In this document: in pieces, positions 1 to 9,186 of the stretch
Position numbering within the stretch: the first letter of the stretch is position 1
Layout of the letters: every line of letters begins with the position of its first letter
DNA from: Microbulbifer pacificus
GTDB lineage: Bacteria; Pseudomonadota; Gammaproteobacteria; Pseudomonadales; Cellvibrionaceae
Length of the DNA stretch: 64,000 nt
Direction of reading: 5' to 3'
Assembly: GCF_002959965.1 (NCBI RefSeq)
Contig: NZ_PREV01000027.1
Coordinates: forward strand, 310,001-374,000
Program-made: the position numbers and the translations under genes
The notes under the pieces: generated by a model
What the model saw: only the letters and a program-made list of their open reading frames with translations
The model's database searches: none
What the model was told of the DNA's origin: nothing

Positions 1-62
1 GTTTTCAGCGAATAATTGTTGCATGTGAAACCGACTGGGCGCGTGGATACGCGGGTAGGCTT

Positions 63-941
63 CTAGGGTTTTTGTGCCGCGAGAATTCGGCAGTCGGCGG
101 CGTAATCCCGCAGGGTGGTCTTGAGGTGCTGACGCTGTTCCGGCGTGGAGCTCTTCAGGATTTCGCTGCCGAGATTTCGGGCCTGGGCGCGCAGTTCGTC
201 CTGCATCCGGCGGTAGTCGTCTGACCACAGTGACTGAGGGTTGATCAAAAGGTCTCGCAGAGTCTTCTGGTAGCCCGCGGGTTTGTCTTGCAGCGTCTGA
301 ATAAAGGCGTTGGTCCAGCGCTGGCGCTGGGCATCGCGACGTTCCGGATCAAAGGTGGTGGTGGCCAGTTCGCGGTCGACCATGGCGCTCTGCTCCGGTG
401 TGAGATCGCCGAGCCAGCGCTCCGCCTGTTTGCGGAATTCCTTCTCGCGCTTGTTGCGTTCTTTCTGCCACTTTTTCAGGGACTTCTCCCGTTCCTTGCG
501 GGCGTTTTCCGCCAGCTGTTGGATTTGTGCCTCGTCCAGTTGGACCAGTACCGGCAATAGCAGGTCGCTCAGCATGGCGATCGAACTGTGCCAGAACTCG
601 TCCACCTGGCGCTCGATCTCGAGCAGGCGCGCGGGGGTGGCGTTGGGGGTGTCCACTTCAGCGGCGAGCTGGTCCAGGTAGTCCGCGTAGCGGGGCAGCT
701 GGGTCTGGCGGTGCCAGCGATGAAATTCATCCACCCGCTGGGAGAGCAGATCTTTCTGGGCGCCCTTAAGATCCAGGTACTTGTTGAGGGTGTGGTCCAT
801 CCACCAGTCCAGGTGGCCGTAGACCAGGCGAATGCTGGAGCAACCGCCGAGCAGCAGAAGGTGAGCCACCAGCAGTAGTATGGCGAGGCGCGTTGCGGGC
901 GCGGTGGGCTGTCTGCAGCCCGGTAGGGAAGCGGTACTCAT
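63..941 (-). CDS. DUF6279-type lipoprotein, unknown function
   Basis: Predicted lipoprotein of 292 aa. The N-terminus has a hydrophobic stretch (about residues 18-33) ending in a lipobox LGGC, followed by SS, which suggests outer-membrane retention. The mature part is helical and very rich in charged residues, with a Lys/Arg/Glu coiled-coil-like stretch at about residues 145-175 and paired Trp near the N-terminus (LDWWMD). The overall pattern resembles the DUF6279 family of gammaproteobacterial lipoproteins, whose function is unknown. A short leftward reading frame may begin at position 24 just downstream, but it leaves the window after eight codons. Confidence 0.75.
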   Translation of the reverse strand: MSTASLPGCRQPTAPATRLAILLLVAHLLLLGGCSSIRLVYGHLDWWMDHTLNKYLDLKGAQKDLLSQRVDEFHRWHRQTQLPRYADYLDQLAAEVDTPNATPARLLEIERQVDEFWHSSIAMLSDLLLPVLVQLDEAQIQQLAENARKEREKSLKKWQKERNKREKEFRKQAERWLGDLTPEQSAMVDRELATTTFDPERRDAQRQRWTNAFIQTLQDKPAGYQKTLRDLLINPQSLWSDDYRRMQDELRAQARNLGSEILKSSTPEQRQHLKTTLRDYAADCRILAAQKP

Positions 942-1000
942 GGCGGTAAATATAGTTGCTGCGCTACTAATTTGTGGGCCGGGGCACCGCTCGTGAGAGG

Positions 1001-2344
1001 TCAGTTGATCCAGACCTCTACCCGACTGTTTTTCACCGGCCCCTGTTCACTGTCGGCGGTCAGCGGCGCGAAGGCGCCAACGGCCATAATCTGGCTGTCG
1101 CCCATCTGGTGGTCCCGCAGCAGCGCCCCCTGAACTTTAAGGGCGCGAAAACGGGAGATCAGATCGGCGATGTTGGCGTTGGCTTTGCGGTCGGAAAAGC
1201 CGACCAGGGTCAGTGAGAGGTGGCGGTTTTCCTCCACGGCCATGAAATCCTGCAGCCGGTGAAGATCCCGCAGGGCGCGGTTGTCGAGCTCGGTGCTGCC
1301 GTCGGCAAAACGGAAGGAGATACTGAGGCGAGAGCCGTTTTCCATCAGCTCGCGGTAGTTGTCCGGTGCGTTGGTATAGGGCGCCACCTTTACCGCCACC
1401 GGGGTAAGGTTGATAAAACCGGTATCGGCGACGATCTGCTGGCCGGCCCTGGATTCCACGAAATGCAGGAAGCTGTCCACCTGCGGATGGTAACGGCCCG
1501 GGTTGCGGTATAAATAAAGGCGGCGGGTGAGCGGAAAGTCCTCGGTGGCGATAATACCGCGGTCCGGAACTACGGCCGCCAGGTCACCGGACTTGATGGC
1601 GACCTTATGCAGTCCGTCGGCGTCGGCAAAGGGCAGGTAGCCGATGGCCGTGGGATCTCGCTCCACCAGGGCGCGGGTTTCGTGGTTCCCGGACACCTCG
1701 TAAGTGAAGGGCGCCGCCGCGCGACTGCCGCCAAAGACCTCTTCATCAAAGGTCGCGCGGGTACCGGACTCCATGTCCCGGTGCAGGGGGCGTATGGGAA
1801 GGTCTGGGCCGCCAAGCTGAGCCCAATTGCGGATCCTGCCACTATAGATGTCGGCGAGCTGCGCCACGCTCAGTTGGGAAACCGGGTTGTCCTTGTGCAC
1901 CGCGACTACCAGGGCGTCGAGACCGATGACGTGTTCTGCCTGTGGGCCGGTAAAATCGCCAAAGCGGACGAGGGCGGTTGCCTCGCTGGATTTGATTCTG
2001 CGTGATGCCATGCCGATGTCCGCGCTGCCATTGTCCAGCGCCTTGAAGCCGGTGCTGGAGCCCAATGCGATAATCGGGACGACAATGTCCTCATTCTGAA
2101 GGCGGGCACTGATCCAGTGCTTCTCACCTTCGCTGCGCTGGTGAATATCGCTGGCACCGATGGACGCCAGATAATCCTTTACCAGCGCCGGTGCCAGATC
2201 CGCACCAATGGTATTCGAGCCGGTCAGACGGAACAGGGTTTTCGCAGTGCCTTCATTGGCGTGTGCCAGGCTGCCCAGCAGCAGTGCCGCAACGGTAAAA
2301 ATGGCACCTGAGATGATCTGTATCGCGCCCCTGTGGATACCCAT
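1001..2344 (-). CDS. PstS-like substrate-binding protein fused to OmpA C-terminal domain
   Basis: Predicted periplasmic protein of 447 aa. The start at 2344 is chosen because a strong AGGGGGAA ribosome site precedes it and a clean signal peptide follows (cleavage after about residue 29, SLAHA). Residues about 35-300 match the phosphate-binding PstS superfamily (FRLTGSNTIGADLAP at the N-terminus, SGTRATFDEEVFGG in the middle). Residues about 335-447 form an OmpA-like peptidoglycan-binding domain (VGFSDRKANA, ending KNSRVEVWIN). No pst transport genes are adjacent, so a wall-anchored phosphate or oxyanion sensing or binding role is inference. The usual phosphate ABC partner proteins lack the OmpA domain. 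Confidence 0.85.
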   Translation of the reverse strand: MGIHRGAIQIISGAIFTVAALLLGSLAHANEGTAKTLFRLTGSNTIGADLAPALVKDYLASIGASDIHQRSEGEKHWISARLQNEDIVVPIIALGSSTGFKALDNGSADIGMASRRIKSSEATALVRFGDFTGPQAEHVIGLDALVVAVHKDNPVSQLSVAQLADIYSGRIRNWAQLGGPDLPIRPLHRDMESGTRATFDEEVFGGSRAAAPFTYEVSGNHETRALVERDPTAIGYLPFADADGLHKVAIKSGDLAAVVPDRGIIATEDFPLTRRLYLYRNPGRYHPQVDSFLHFVESRAGQQIVADTGFINLTPVAVKVAPYTNAPDNYRELMENGSRLSISFRFADGSTELDNRALRDLHRLQDFMAVEENRHLSLTLVGFSDRKANANIADLISRFRALKVQGALLRDHQMGDSQIMAVGAFAPLTADSEQGPVKNSRVEVWIN

Positions 2345-2634
2345 GGTTCCCCCTGCTAGTGAAATCTGACTTCCTCGCTGTCCGGCCAATAAGCACCTTG
2401 CGGCAGTGGCCATCGAGCGCGCGCTTTATCGCAGAAAACTGTGACGAAGTTATTGCAATAAGGTTGAACTCGCTTCCGTTGCCACAGTGGAGGTCCTATC
2501 GCACGGTGATTTGTGTAGTCGCACACTCTGCGCTTGTGTCCGGCCAGAATGACTATTTGTCGTTTTTTTCACCACTTGGGACGGTAAAACGGCATATTCT
2601 TGACAAAATCTTGTTGGTTTTTTTGAAAAAAGGC

Positions 2635-2664
2635 ATGACAACGCTGTCATTTGTCTTGTAGTAT
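2635..2664 (+). promoter_or_regulatory. nagK promoter with NagR operator
   Basis: The perfect palindrome TGACAACGCTGTCA lies at 2636-2649. The same motif occurs before pgi and twice before the TonB receptor. A possible sigma-70 promoter overlaps it: ATGACA (2635-2640), an 18-nt spacer and TAGTAT (2659-2664). The operator would then cover the -35 element, as expected for repression by the LacI-family regulator encoded at 7706-8752. The motif resembles the NagR sites described for GlcNAc loci in Shewanella and Alteromonas relatives. The rest of the 2345-2783 gap shows no gene. Confidence 0.75.
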
Positions 2665-2783
2665 TTCTCACATATTGGCACAGGCGTCATGGTGCGCCGC
2701 GCCGGATCTCCCTGGGGCGCAGGAACTGCGGTGGGGGCATTCGGTGGGACAAATAACAATAGAAATCTCAGGGGCCGGATTCG

Positions 2784-3731
2784 ATGGTTGCTTTAAGAGA
2801 TAGTAGGGACGTTCTCTACGTTGGCGTTGATGGCGGTGGCAGTAAGTGCCGTGCGTCTGTATTTGATGCCGACAACCGCCTGCTGGGTACCGGAGTCTCC
2901 GGACCTGCCAACCCCCTTCATGGTTATGCTCAGACCATTGATTCCATTGTTCGCTCTGCCGCGCTGGCGGTGGCGGACGCCGGTCTGCCGGCGGAAACCC
3001 TGGGCGAGCTGGTGGCCGGTGTCGGCCTGGCCGGCGTGAATATGCCTCGCCTCTATAACGAGATGAGTGCCTGGGCACACCCCTTCAAACAAATGTTCCT
3101 GACTACCGATCAGCATTCCGCCTGTCTCGGCGCCCATCGTGGTGGAGACGGTGCGGTCATTATCGCTGGCACCGGCTCCGTGGGTTATTCGTGGGTCAAC
3201 GGCCGCAGTGAGATTGTCGGTGGTCACGGTTTCCCGCACGGCGATAAGGGCAGTGGTGCCTGGCTGGGGATGGAAGCGGTCAAGTATCTGTTGATGGCGA
3301 TGGAGGGGCTGGCTCAGGACTCCATGCTGAAGCAGGCGCTGCAGCATGCGCTGGGGACTTCGGACCCCTATGACGTGATTGAAATGATGGCCGGCAAGCC
3401 CTCCAGTCAGTACGCCAAACTGGCGGTGCCGGTAGTGGAGTGCGCGGAAGCTGACTGTCCGGTTGCGGTCTCGATCATGCGCGATGGTGCTGCGTATATC
3501 AGCGATCTTGCCGACAAGTTGATGGAGAGCAAGCCGCCGCGCCTGACCATGATTGGCGGTCTCGCGCCGCGCCTCAAGCCCTGGCTGAAGCCCCATGTGG
3601 CGGAGCGGGTATCCGATCCGCTGGATCCGCCAGAGCTGGGTTGCGTCTACTTCGCCCAGCACTCCCTCGCGGCACTGGGCGACGGCAAATCCAAGGCGGA
3701 AGAGGCGGATGCCAAGGCGCTTTTCGGATAA
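2784..3731 (+). CDS. nagK: N-acetylglucosamine kinase, BadF/BadG ATPase family
   Basis: Protein of 315 aa that probably phosphorylates GlcNAc to GlcNAc-6-P after uptake by NagP. The N-terminal phosphate-binding motif DGGGSK is at residues 16-21, and a second nucleotide-binding motif, IIAGTGSVGYS, is near residues 126-137. The fold belongs to the BadF/BadG/BcrA ASKHA family, as in the NagK of Shewanella-type GlcNAc pathways. It is the first gene of the nagK-nagB-nagA run and follows a NagR operator. A hexosamine other than GlcNAc is possible, but the neighbours argue for GlcNAc. Confidence 0.92.
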   Translation: MVALRDSRDVLYVGVDGGGSKCRASVFDADNRLLGTGVSGPANPLHGYAQTIDSIVRSAALAVADAGLPAETLGELVAGVGLAGVNMPRLYNEMSAWAHPFKQMFLTTDQHSACLGAHRGGDGAVIIAGTGSVGYSWVNGRSEIVGGHGFPHGDKGSGAWLGMEAVKYLLMAMEGLAQDSMLKQALQHALGTSDPYDVIEMMAGKPSSQYAKLAVPVVECAEADCPVAVSIMRDGAAYISDLADKLMESKPPRLTMIGGLAPRLKPWLKPHVAERVSDPLDPPELGCVYFAQHSLAALGDGKSKAEEADAKALFG

Positions 3732-3836
3732 AGGGCTATCTCAATTCGCGCACCGCTCTTTGGATACGCGGGCGCTTTAGCTAGAACTCACAAGTTGTCA
3801 GACGACAAAAACACACGGAATTTACGGACAGGATTT

Positions 3837-4880
3837 ATGAGCGCAGTGAACTCCACTGAAGCCAGCAAGGCGGGTGCATCTATGGCGATGACAGTAATGG
3901 AAACCGAGGCCCGCGAGGCCCCGAGCCGGATTACCGAACAACTGCAGAACAACGCATCGATCATGGCGGATTTGGGCGAGCGCCTGCGTAGCAAACCGCC
4001 GCGCTTCGTGATGATTGTGGGACGCGGTTCTTCCGACCACGCTGGCGTGTTCGCCAAGTACCTGATTGAAATCGAAACCGGTACGCCGACTTTCGCCGCC
4101 GCGCCTTCTGTATCCAGTGTGTACGGCAAAAAGCTGAAGCTGGAAGATGCGCTGGTTATTGTGATTTCCCAGTCCGGCCGCAGCCCCGATATTCTGGCTC
4201 AGGCGCAAATGGCGAAAGATGCTGGTGCCTATACCATCGCGCTGGTGAACGACGAGACCGCACCGATCAAAGATATCGTCGACCAGGTTGTGCCGTTGAA
4301 GGCGGGCCCGGAGCTCGCGGTTGCCGCCACCAAAAGCTATCTGTGTACTCTGTCTGCGGTACTGCAGCTGGTCGCCAACTGGACCCAGGACGCGGAGCTG
4401 AAAGCCGGTGTTGAGATGCTGCCGAAGGCTCTGGGTGAAGCCATCGAATCCGATGTTCAGCTGCGTCCGGAAGACCTGGCCGCGGTGAAGAACCTGGTGG
4501 TTCTGGGGCGTGGTCCCGGCTACGGCATCACCCGCGAGCTGGCGCTGAAATTGAAAGAGGTGTGCAACATCCACGCGGAGTCCTTCTCCAGCGCGGAATT
4601 CCTGCACGGTCCGGTAACCCTGGTGGAGCAGAAGCTTACCGTGGTGAATGTGCCTATTGAGGATGAATCCTACAAGGCGCACAGCGAACAGATCGCCGAC
4701 ATCATCCGTCGCGGCGGCACCCTGATCAACTTGCACGTGCCGAGTAAAGGTGTGCATCCGCGTGTAGCACCGTTGGCGCTGTTGCAGCGTTTCTATCTCG
4801 ACGTCGCTCATGTGGCGGTCAGCCGCGGCATCAATCCGGATGAGCCGGCAGGCCTGAAAAAAGTCACCCAGACCATCTGA
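3837..4880 (+). CDS. nagB-II: Glucosamine-6-phosphate deaminase, SIS-type (NagB-II)
   Basis: Converts glucosamine-6-P to fructose-6-P and ammonia. About 347 aa with two SIS domains: MIVGRGSSDHAG in the first, followed by VISQSGRSPD, and VVLGRGPGYGITRELALKLKE in the second. It resembles the isomerase half of GlmS without the glutaminase domain. The ATG at 3837 is preferred over an upstream in-frame TTG (3795) because of the GGACAGGA ribosome site just before it. The gene sits between nagK and nagA, with 31 nt to the nagA start, so cotranscription is likely. It is not the classical NagB (hexose-6-phosphate isomerase-like) fold. Confidence 0.92.
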   Translation: MSAVNSTEASKAGASMAMTVMETEAREAPSRITEQLQNNASIMADLGERLRSKPPRFVMIVGRGSSDHAGVFAKYLIEIETGTPTFAAAPSVSSVYGKKLKLEDALVIVISQSGRSPDILAQAQMAKDAGAYTIALVNDETAPIKDIVDQVVPLKAGPELAVAATKSYLCTLSAVLQLVANWTQDAELKAGVEMLPKALGEAIESDVQLRPEDLAAVKNLVVLGRGPGYGITRELALKLKEVCNIHAESFSSAEFLHGPVTLVEQKLTVVNVPIEDESYKAHSEQIADIIRRGGTLINLHVPSKGVHPRVAPLALLQRFYLDVAHVAVSRGINPDEPAGLKKVTQTI

Positions 4881-4911
4881 TTGGGTGGCGGCGAAATTCG
4901 GGAGCGGGCAA

Positions 4912-6042
4912 GTGGCACAGACGTTTATCGCAGAACAGTTATTCGATGGTGAGCAGCTGCATCGCGATGTGGCATTGACGATTGCCGACGGAAAAGTGAC
5001 GTCCGTCGGCGGTACGCCGGCGCCCGATGCCGTGCGCCTCGACGGTTTACTCGCTCCGGGTCTGATCGATGTTCAGGTGAACGGTGGCGGCGGTGCCCTG
5101 TTCAACAACGACACCAGCGTGAACGCGCTGGGTAAAATGTCGGAGGCGCATGCCCGCTTCGGTACCACCGGCTTTATGCCAACCCTGATCACCGATCAGG
5201 TGGATGTCATGCAGGAGGCTGCGGACGCAGTCAGCGCTGCTCTGAAAGAAGGGGTGCCCGGTGTGCGTGGTGTGCACTTTGAGGGGCCGCACCTGAGCAC
5301 ACCGAAAAAAGGTACTCACGAAGAAAAGTTTATTCGCCCGCTCAGTGACGCAGAGCTGGCAATTTATGCCCGGGATGATCTCGGCCTGAAAATGGTCACC
5401 CTGGCACCGGAGAATGTGCCCCCCGAAGATGTCGCCAAACTGGTGTCGCTCGGTGTGAAGGTGTGTCTTGGCCACTCCAATGCCGATGGTAAAACCGCAG
5501 CAGCCGCGATTGCCGCAGGCGCGACCGGATTTACACATCTGTACAACGCGATGTCACCGCTGCACTCGCGCGACCCCGGTATGGTGGGCACTGCGCTGAT
5601 CAGCGACGGCTGCTGGTGTGGATTGATTGCCGATGGTCACCATGTGAGTCCTGAAGCGATGATTCTGGCAATGAAGGCCAAGCCCCGCGGCAAGATCATG
5701 CTGGTCACCGATGCGATGTCTCTGGTGGGCAGCGAGGAAATGAGCTTTCCGCTGTTTGAGCGTATCGTCACTCGCGATGGCGACAAGCTGACGTCCACCA
5801 CCGGCGAGCTGGCTGGATCACATCTGGATATGATCGGCGCGGTGCGCAATATCCGCGACTGGTGCGGAGTGGAACTAACCGAGGCGTTGCGCATGGCGAG
5901 CCTGTACCCGGCGCAGTATCTGGGCACCAATGCCGGGCGCATTGTTGCCGGCGCGCCGGCCGATATGATTCTTATCGATGACACACTCCAGGTGCAGAAA
6001 ACCTGGATTGGTGGGCGGGAAGTTTTCTCAGTAAGTGAATAG
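4912..6042 (+). CDS. nagA: N-acetylglucosamine-6-phosphate deacetylase
   Basis: Removes acetate from GlcNAc-6-P to give glucosamine-6-P. About 376 aa of the amidohydrolase superfamily. Metal and catalytic motifs are visible: HFEGPH (H122/E124), LGHSNAD (H188), THLYNAMSP (H209), ADGHHVSP and LVTDAM (D267). The GTG at 4912 is chosen because GGAG lies 7 nt upstream and the N-terminus then matches E. coli NagA in length. An earlier in-frame GTG at 4885 has no such site. It is the third gene of the nag cluster, and its end is followed within 8 nt by a long perfect hairpin. Confidence 0.95.
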   Translation: MAQTFIAEQLFDGEQLHRDVALTIADGKVTSVGGTPAPDAVRLDGLLAPGLIDVQVNGGGGALFNNDTSVNALGKMSEAHARFGTTGFMPTLITDQVDVMQEAADAVSAALKEGVPGVRGVHFEGPHLSTPKKGTHEEKFIRPLSDAELAIYARDDLGLKMVTLAPENVPPEDVAKLVSLGVKVCLGHSNADGKTAAAAIAAGATGFTHLYNAMSPLHSRDPGMVGTALISDGCWCGLIADGHHVSPEAMILAMKAKPRGKIMLVTDAMSLVGSEEMSFPLFERIVTRDGDKLTSTTGELAGSHLDMIGAVRNIRDWCGVELTEALRMASLYPAQYLGTNAGRIVAGAPADMILIDDTLQVQKTWIGGREVFSVSE

Positions 6043-6049
6043 ACCTTTT

Positions 6050-6100
6050 TGTAGGAGCCTGCTTGCAGGCGAACGGTTCGCCTGCAAGCAGGCTCCTACA
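6050..6100 (+). repeat. Perfect 24-bp inverted repeat (REP-like hairpin)
   Basis: Two perfectly complementary 24-nt arms (6050-6073 and 6077-6100) flank a 3-nt loop CGG. The arm begins TGTAGGAGCCTGCTTGCAGG, similar in style to Pseudomonas REP elements (GTGGGAGC...CTTGC). It lies between nagA and nagP, so it may act as an mRNA stabiliser or a partial terminator, with a short T run just before it rather than after. No second copy was seen in this window. Confidence 0.85.
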
Positions 6101-6163
6101 AAGTAATAAAAATCCGATGACGAACTTGATTGATGCTCGATAACGATAATTAAAGGTGAAACG

Positions 6164-7495
6164 ATGAATACCGCAGTCATAGCCCAGCGCGAGTCGCGCA
6201 GCAGCATTCTGCCGATGGCCATCATTGGTCTGCTGTTCTTTATTTTTGGCTTCGTAACCTGGTTAAACGGGGCGTTGATTCCGTTTTTGCAGACCATCTG
6301 TGAGCTCAGCGCCTTTCAGGCGATGTTGGTGACTTCCGCGTTCTATATTGCCTACACCGTGATGGCGATGCCGATGGCGGCGATCATCGAGCGCACCGGC
6401 TATAAGGTCGGCATGGCTCTTGGTCTGGCGCTGGTGGCCGTCGGTGCACTGATTTTTATCCCCGCAGCGTACAGTCGTATGTTCGGTATTTTCCTGCTGG
6501 CACAGTTTGTGGTTGGCTCTGGTCTCACCATTTTGCAGACTGCTTCAAACCCTTATGTGGTCAGACTCGGTTCCGCGGAAACTGCCGCTGTACGTATCTG
6601 CGTCATGGGGCTGCTGAACAAGGGTGCCGGTATTGTTGCCCCGCTGGTATTTGCCGCGATGGTGATGTCTGGAATCAGTGGCGTGTCTGACGCGGAACTC
6701 GCGCTTCTGGATACCGCCGCCAAAGACGTCAAGCTGGATGAGCTGGCCGGACAACTGGTAACGCCCTACATTGGCATGGCCGTGCTCGGCCTGGTGCTCG
6801 CTATCGCGATGATGTTTGCACCGCTGCCCGATATCGAAGATGAAGTGGTGGAAGGTCAGGAGGATGCTGCGGTAACGCTGATGGGGCTGAAAAAATTCCC
6901 GCAGCTGGTGCTTGGTTCCGTCGCTCTGTTTTTCTATGTTGGTGTCGAAGTAATTGCGGGGGACGCCATTGGCCTGCTGGGTAAGCAGGCAGGCCTGGAT
7001 ACTGCCGTTGCTTCTGTACTGACGTCCTACACCATGGTGTTCATGGTGCTGGGTTATATCTACGGCACCATCGCGATTCCGCGTTTTATCAGCCAGCAGA
7101 CCGCTCTGCTGATCTCCGCGGTGTTGGGTATTGTATTTACCTTCGCAGTGATGAGCGGTTCGCTGGAAAGCACTGCCATGTCTGCTGCAACCCTGGCGCA
7201 TTTCGGTCTGCCTGAAATTCCGAATGCGGTTTACTTCGTAGCACTGCTGGGCTTCGCCAACGCTATGTGCTGGCCGGCGATCTGGCCGCTGGCGCTGGAA
7301 GGGCTGGGTAAGTTTACATCCAAAGGTGCCGCGCTGCTGATCATGGGAATTTCCGGTGGTGCGATCCTGCCGCCGCTGTACGGACACTTTGCCGATACTG
7401 GCGACGGTCAGGCGGCCTACATCCTCGCGATACCGGCCTACCTGTTCATTCTGTTTTACGCGGTGAAAGGCCACAAGATGCGCAGCTGGAAATAA
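6164..7495 (+). CDS. nagP: GlcNAc permease, FucP-type MFS transporter (NagP)
   Basis: Inner-membrane sugar:H+ symporter of 443 aa with about 12 membrane segments. The N-terminal signature FFIFGFVTWLNGALIPFLQ (about residues 24-42) and QTASNPYVVRLG (about residues 126-137) are typical of the FHS/FucP subfamily that includes NagP of Shewanella and Xanthomonas. AAAGGTG precedes the ATG at 6164. It follows nagKBA directly, so it most likely imports GlcNAc. No NagR operator is visible in the 120-bp gap before it, so transcription probably reads through from nagK. Confidence 0.92.
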   Translation: MNTAVIAQRESRSSILPMAIIGLLFFIFGFVTWLNGALIPFLQTICELSAFQAMLVTSAFYIAYTVMAMPMAAIIERTGYKVGMALGLALVAVGALIFIPAAYSRMFGIFLLAQFVVGSGLTILQTASNPYVVRLGSAETAAVRICVMGLLNKGAGIVAPLVFAAMVMSGISGVSDAELALLDTAAKDVKLDELAGQLVTPYIGMAVLGLVLAIAMMFAPLPDIEDEVVEGQEDAAVTLMGLKKFPQLVLGSVALFFYVGVEVIAGDAIGLLGKQAGLDTAVASVLTSYTMVFMVLGYIYGTIAIPRFISQQTALLISAVLGIVFTFAVMSGSLESTAMSAATLAHFGLPEIPNAVYFVALLGFANAMCWPAIWPLALEGLGKFTSKGAALLIMGISGGAILPPLYGHFADTGDGQAAYILAIPAYLFILFYAVKGHKMRSWK

Positions 7496-7639
7496 TATCC
7501 AGCTGGCGCGGGTGGCCAGGATGGTTACCCGCGCGGCATCAAATCAGTCAGATTGTTTGTTTTCAGGAAGCTGTATTTAAACGGATTTAGTTGATTGAGC
7601 TTCTCTATGAAGTTTCTCTCTTTGGTTCTCGTCATCTTT

Positions 7640-7665
7640 GCCCTCCTTAGTGAGGGCTTTTTTTT
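7640..7665 (+). terminator. Rho-independent terminator after nag operon
   Basis: The stem GCCCTC/GAGGGC with a 6-nt loop (7640-7657) is followed by eight T (7658-7665). It ends the rightward nagK-nagP transcription unit, about 145 nt beyond the nagP stop, and lies 40 nt before the end of the convergent nagR gene. Confidence 0.9.
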
Positions 7666-7705
7666 GCCTGCATTTTTTCAGCGAGCCGAATGGTCGTTGT
7701 GAACA

Positions 7706-8752
7706 TCAGCCCGGCGCCTTGCCGGTTGAATCGCGTACCAGCAGCTCTGGCACGAACTTCTTGGTAATACCCGCATCCTTGTTGGCGGAGGCCGTTTCTG
7801 TGGTGCCTTTGCTGCGCGCCTTGTTGAGTACCAGCGCTGCGGCACAGCGGGCAATTTCATTGTTGGGCTGGTGGGCGGTGGTGAGCTTTGGCCAGGTCTG
7901 GCGGGAGAAGGGGCTGTCTTCGAAGCCGACAATGGAGAGCTGTTCCGGAATCGCAATATGCATCAGGCGCGCGGCAAACAGCGCGCCGGCCGCCATTTCG
8001 TCGTTACTGGCAAAGATGGCGGTAGGAGGGTTGTCGACATTCAGTAGCGCTTTGGCGCCTGCAACCCCGGAATCAAAGGAGTACTCGCCGGGAACAATCA
8101 GGTCCTGGTCGATGGAAATGCCCGCCTGTTGCAGCGCTTCCTTGTAGCCGTCCAGGCGACCATGAGTAGAGACGTGTTCCTCGCCACCGCAGAGAAAGCC
8201 AATACGCTTATGGCCGTGTTCGATCAGATGCTTGGTGATGTCAAAGGATGCAGCGGCGTCATCCACCTGAATGCAGTTGTCTTCGTCGCCCGCCGCGGCG
8301 CCGCTGGACACAATACGCACGTAGTCGAGCCCGAGCTTTTTCACTTCGTCGATCACAGACTGGGTCTCAGAAAAGGGTGGGGTCAGCACCACGCCAGCTA
8401 CTTTCGAGTGCTCCACCAATGCGCGCAATTCGTCATTCACTCTGGCGGAGCGGGAGTTGCTGGGGTGAATCAGCAGCTCGTAACCCCGTGCCTTGCAGGT
8501 TTCGAGAATGCCGTTTTGCATGTCGATCACATAGTAGGCGTTGGGATTGTCGTAGATAAGGGCGATGGTGTAGCTGCGGGTGCCCGCCAGGTTGCGCGCC
8601 GCGAGGTTCGGCTGATAGTGGAGTTCTTCCACAGCATCCATCACTTTTTTGCGTGTCGCCGGTCGCACGGAAGGCTCATTGTTGATGACCCGCGAAACGG
8701 TCTTGATCGACACCCCGGCCCTTGCGGCCACGTCGTTGATGGTGCTCTTCAT
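7706..8752 (-). CDS. nagR: LacI-family transcriptional regulator, probable NagR
   Basis: Repressor of 348 aa. The N-terminal LacI helix-turn-helix (TINDVAARAGVSIKTVSRVIN, about residues 3-23) and hinge region (YQPNLAARNLAGTRS) are followed by a periplasmic-binding-protein-like sugar domain. It lies between the nag cluster and the Entner-Doudoroff cluster. Four copies of a LacI-type palindrome (TGACARCGYTRTCA) are at 2636, 9054, 18784 and 18808. By analogy with NagR of Shewanella/Alteromonas relatives, the ligand is probably GlcNAc-6-P or a downstream intermediate. That is inferred from context. Confidence 0.88.
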   Translation of the reverse strand: MKSTINDVAARAGVSIKTVSRVINNEPSVRPATRKKVMDAVEELHYQPNLAARNLAGTRSYTIALIYDNPNAYYVIDMQNGILETCKARGYELLIHPSNSRSARVNDELRALVEHSKVAGVVLTPPFSETQSVIDEVKKLGLDYVRIVSSGAAAGDEDNCIQVDDAAASFDITKHLIEHGHKRIGFLCGGEEHVSTHGRLDGYKEALQQAGISIDQDLIVPGEYSFDSGVAGAKALLNVDNPPTAIFASNDEMAAGALFAARLMHIAIPEQLSIVGFEDSPFSRQTWPKLTTAHQPNNEIARCAAALVLNKARSKGTTETASANKDAGITKKFVPELLVRDSTGKAPG

Positions 8753-9186
8753 GATCGGCTGTGTTCCTTTTATCGGTGTCTCTGCGGCGGAAACTCCGGA
8801 ATGGATCCGTTTGTTGCTTAGCCGGGCAGTTTACCCGGTTCACGCCTTTGGGACGATGGCTTTCTGGTCAGTCGCGCAGTAATCCCTGTGTCGTGGTCTG
8901 TTTCCCCGTACTGGATCGGTGACCGCAGGGGGCTTCCTCAATTTTCGTCCTTCCATCCCTTTTGAACCTTGCGGTATCCGATGGGGGGGCTTTGGAGCAA
9001 AACTACAAACTGGATTGACAGTTTTCTGCATCTATGTGACGCTGACGCCAATTTGACAGCGTTGTCATTTCGGTTTGTCGCTACGGAATCCGGGGTAATG
9101 TGGCGCGGCCGGGCAAAGAAAAAGGTTAGACAAGAATAAACGGTGCCCGCTAAATCCCAGCTGGCGCCACTCTCAGGGGGCTCATC
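8753..9186. promoter_or_regulatory. Divergent nagR-pgi intergenic region with NagR operator
   Basis: A 434-bp gap between the divergent nagR and pgi genes. It holds the NagR-type palindrome TGACAGCGTTGTCA at 9054-9067, which overlaps a TTGACA hexamer (9053-9058). A second TTGACA is at 9015-9020. No convincing -10 was found for either. The pgi ribosome site AGGGGG lies at its right end. No open reading frame with good features was seen here. Confidence 0.7.

Noticed and set aside
3791..3805. TTGTCAGACGACAA palindrome before nagB-II as a further NagR operator
   Set aside because: Half-site and spacing differ from the TGACARCGYTRTCA family. It lies inside the nagK-nagB leader, so it was not counted as an operator.
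3822..4811. Long minus-strand open frame opposite nagB-II
   Set aside because: It mirrors the codon bias of the plus-strand gene, has no ribosome site, and reads as His/Gln/Arg-rich nonsense. The same holds for long antisense frames over nagK, nagP, edd, zwf, gap, pyk, ychF, prfA, hemA, the CDF gene and rhlB.
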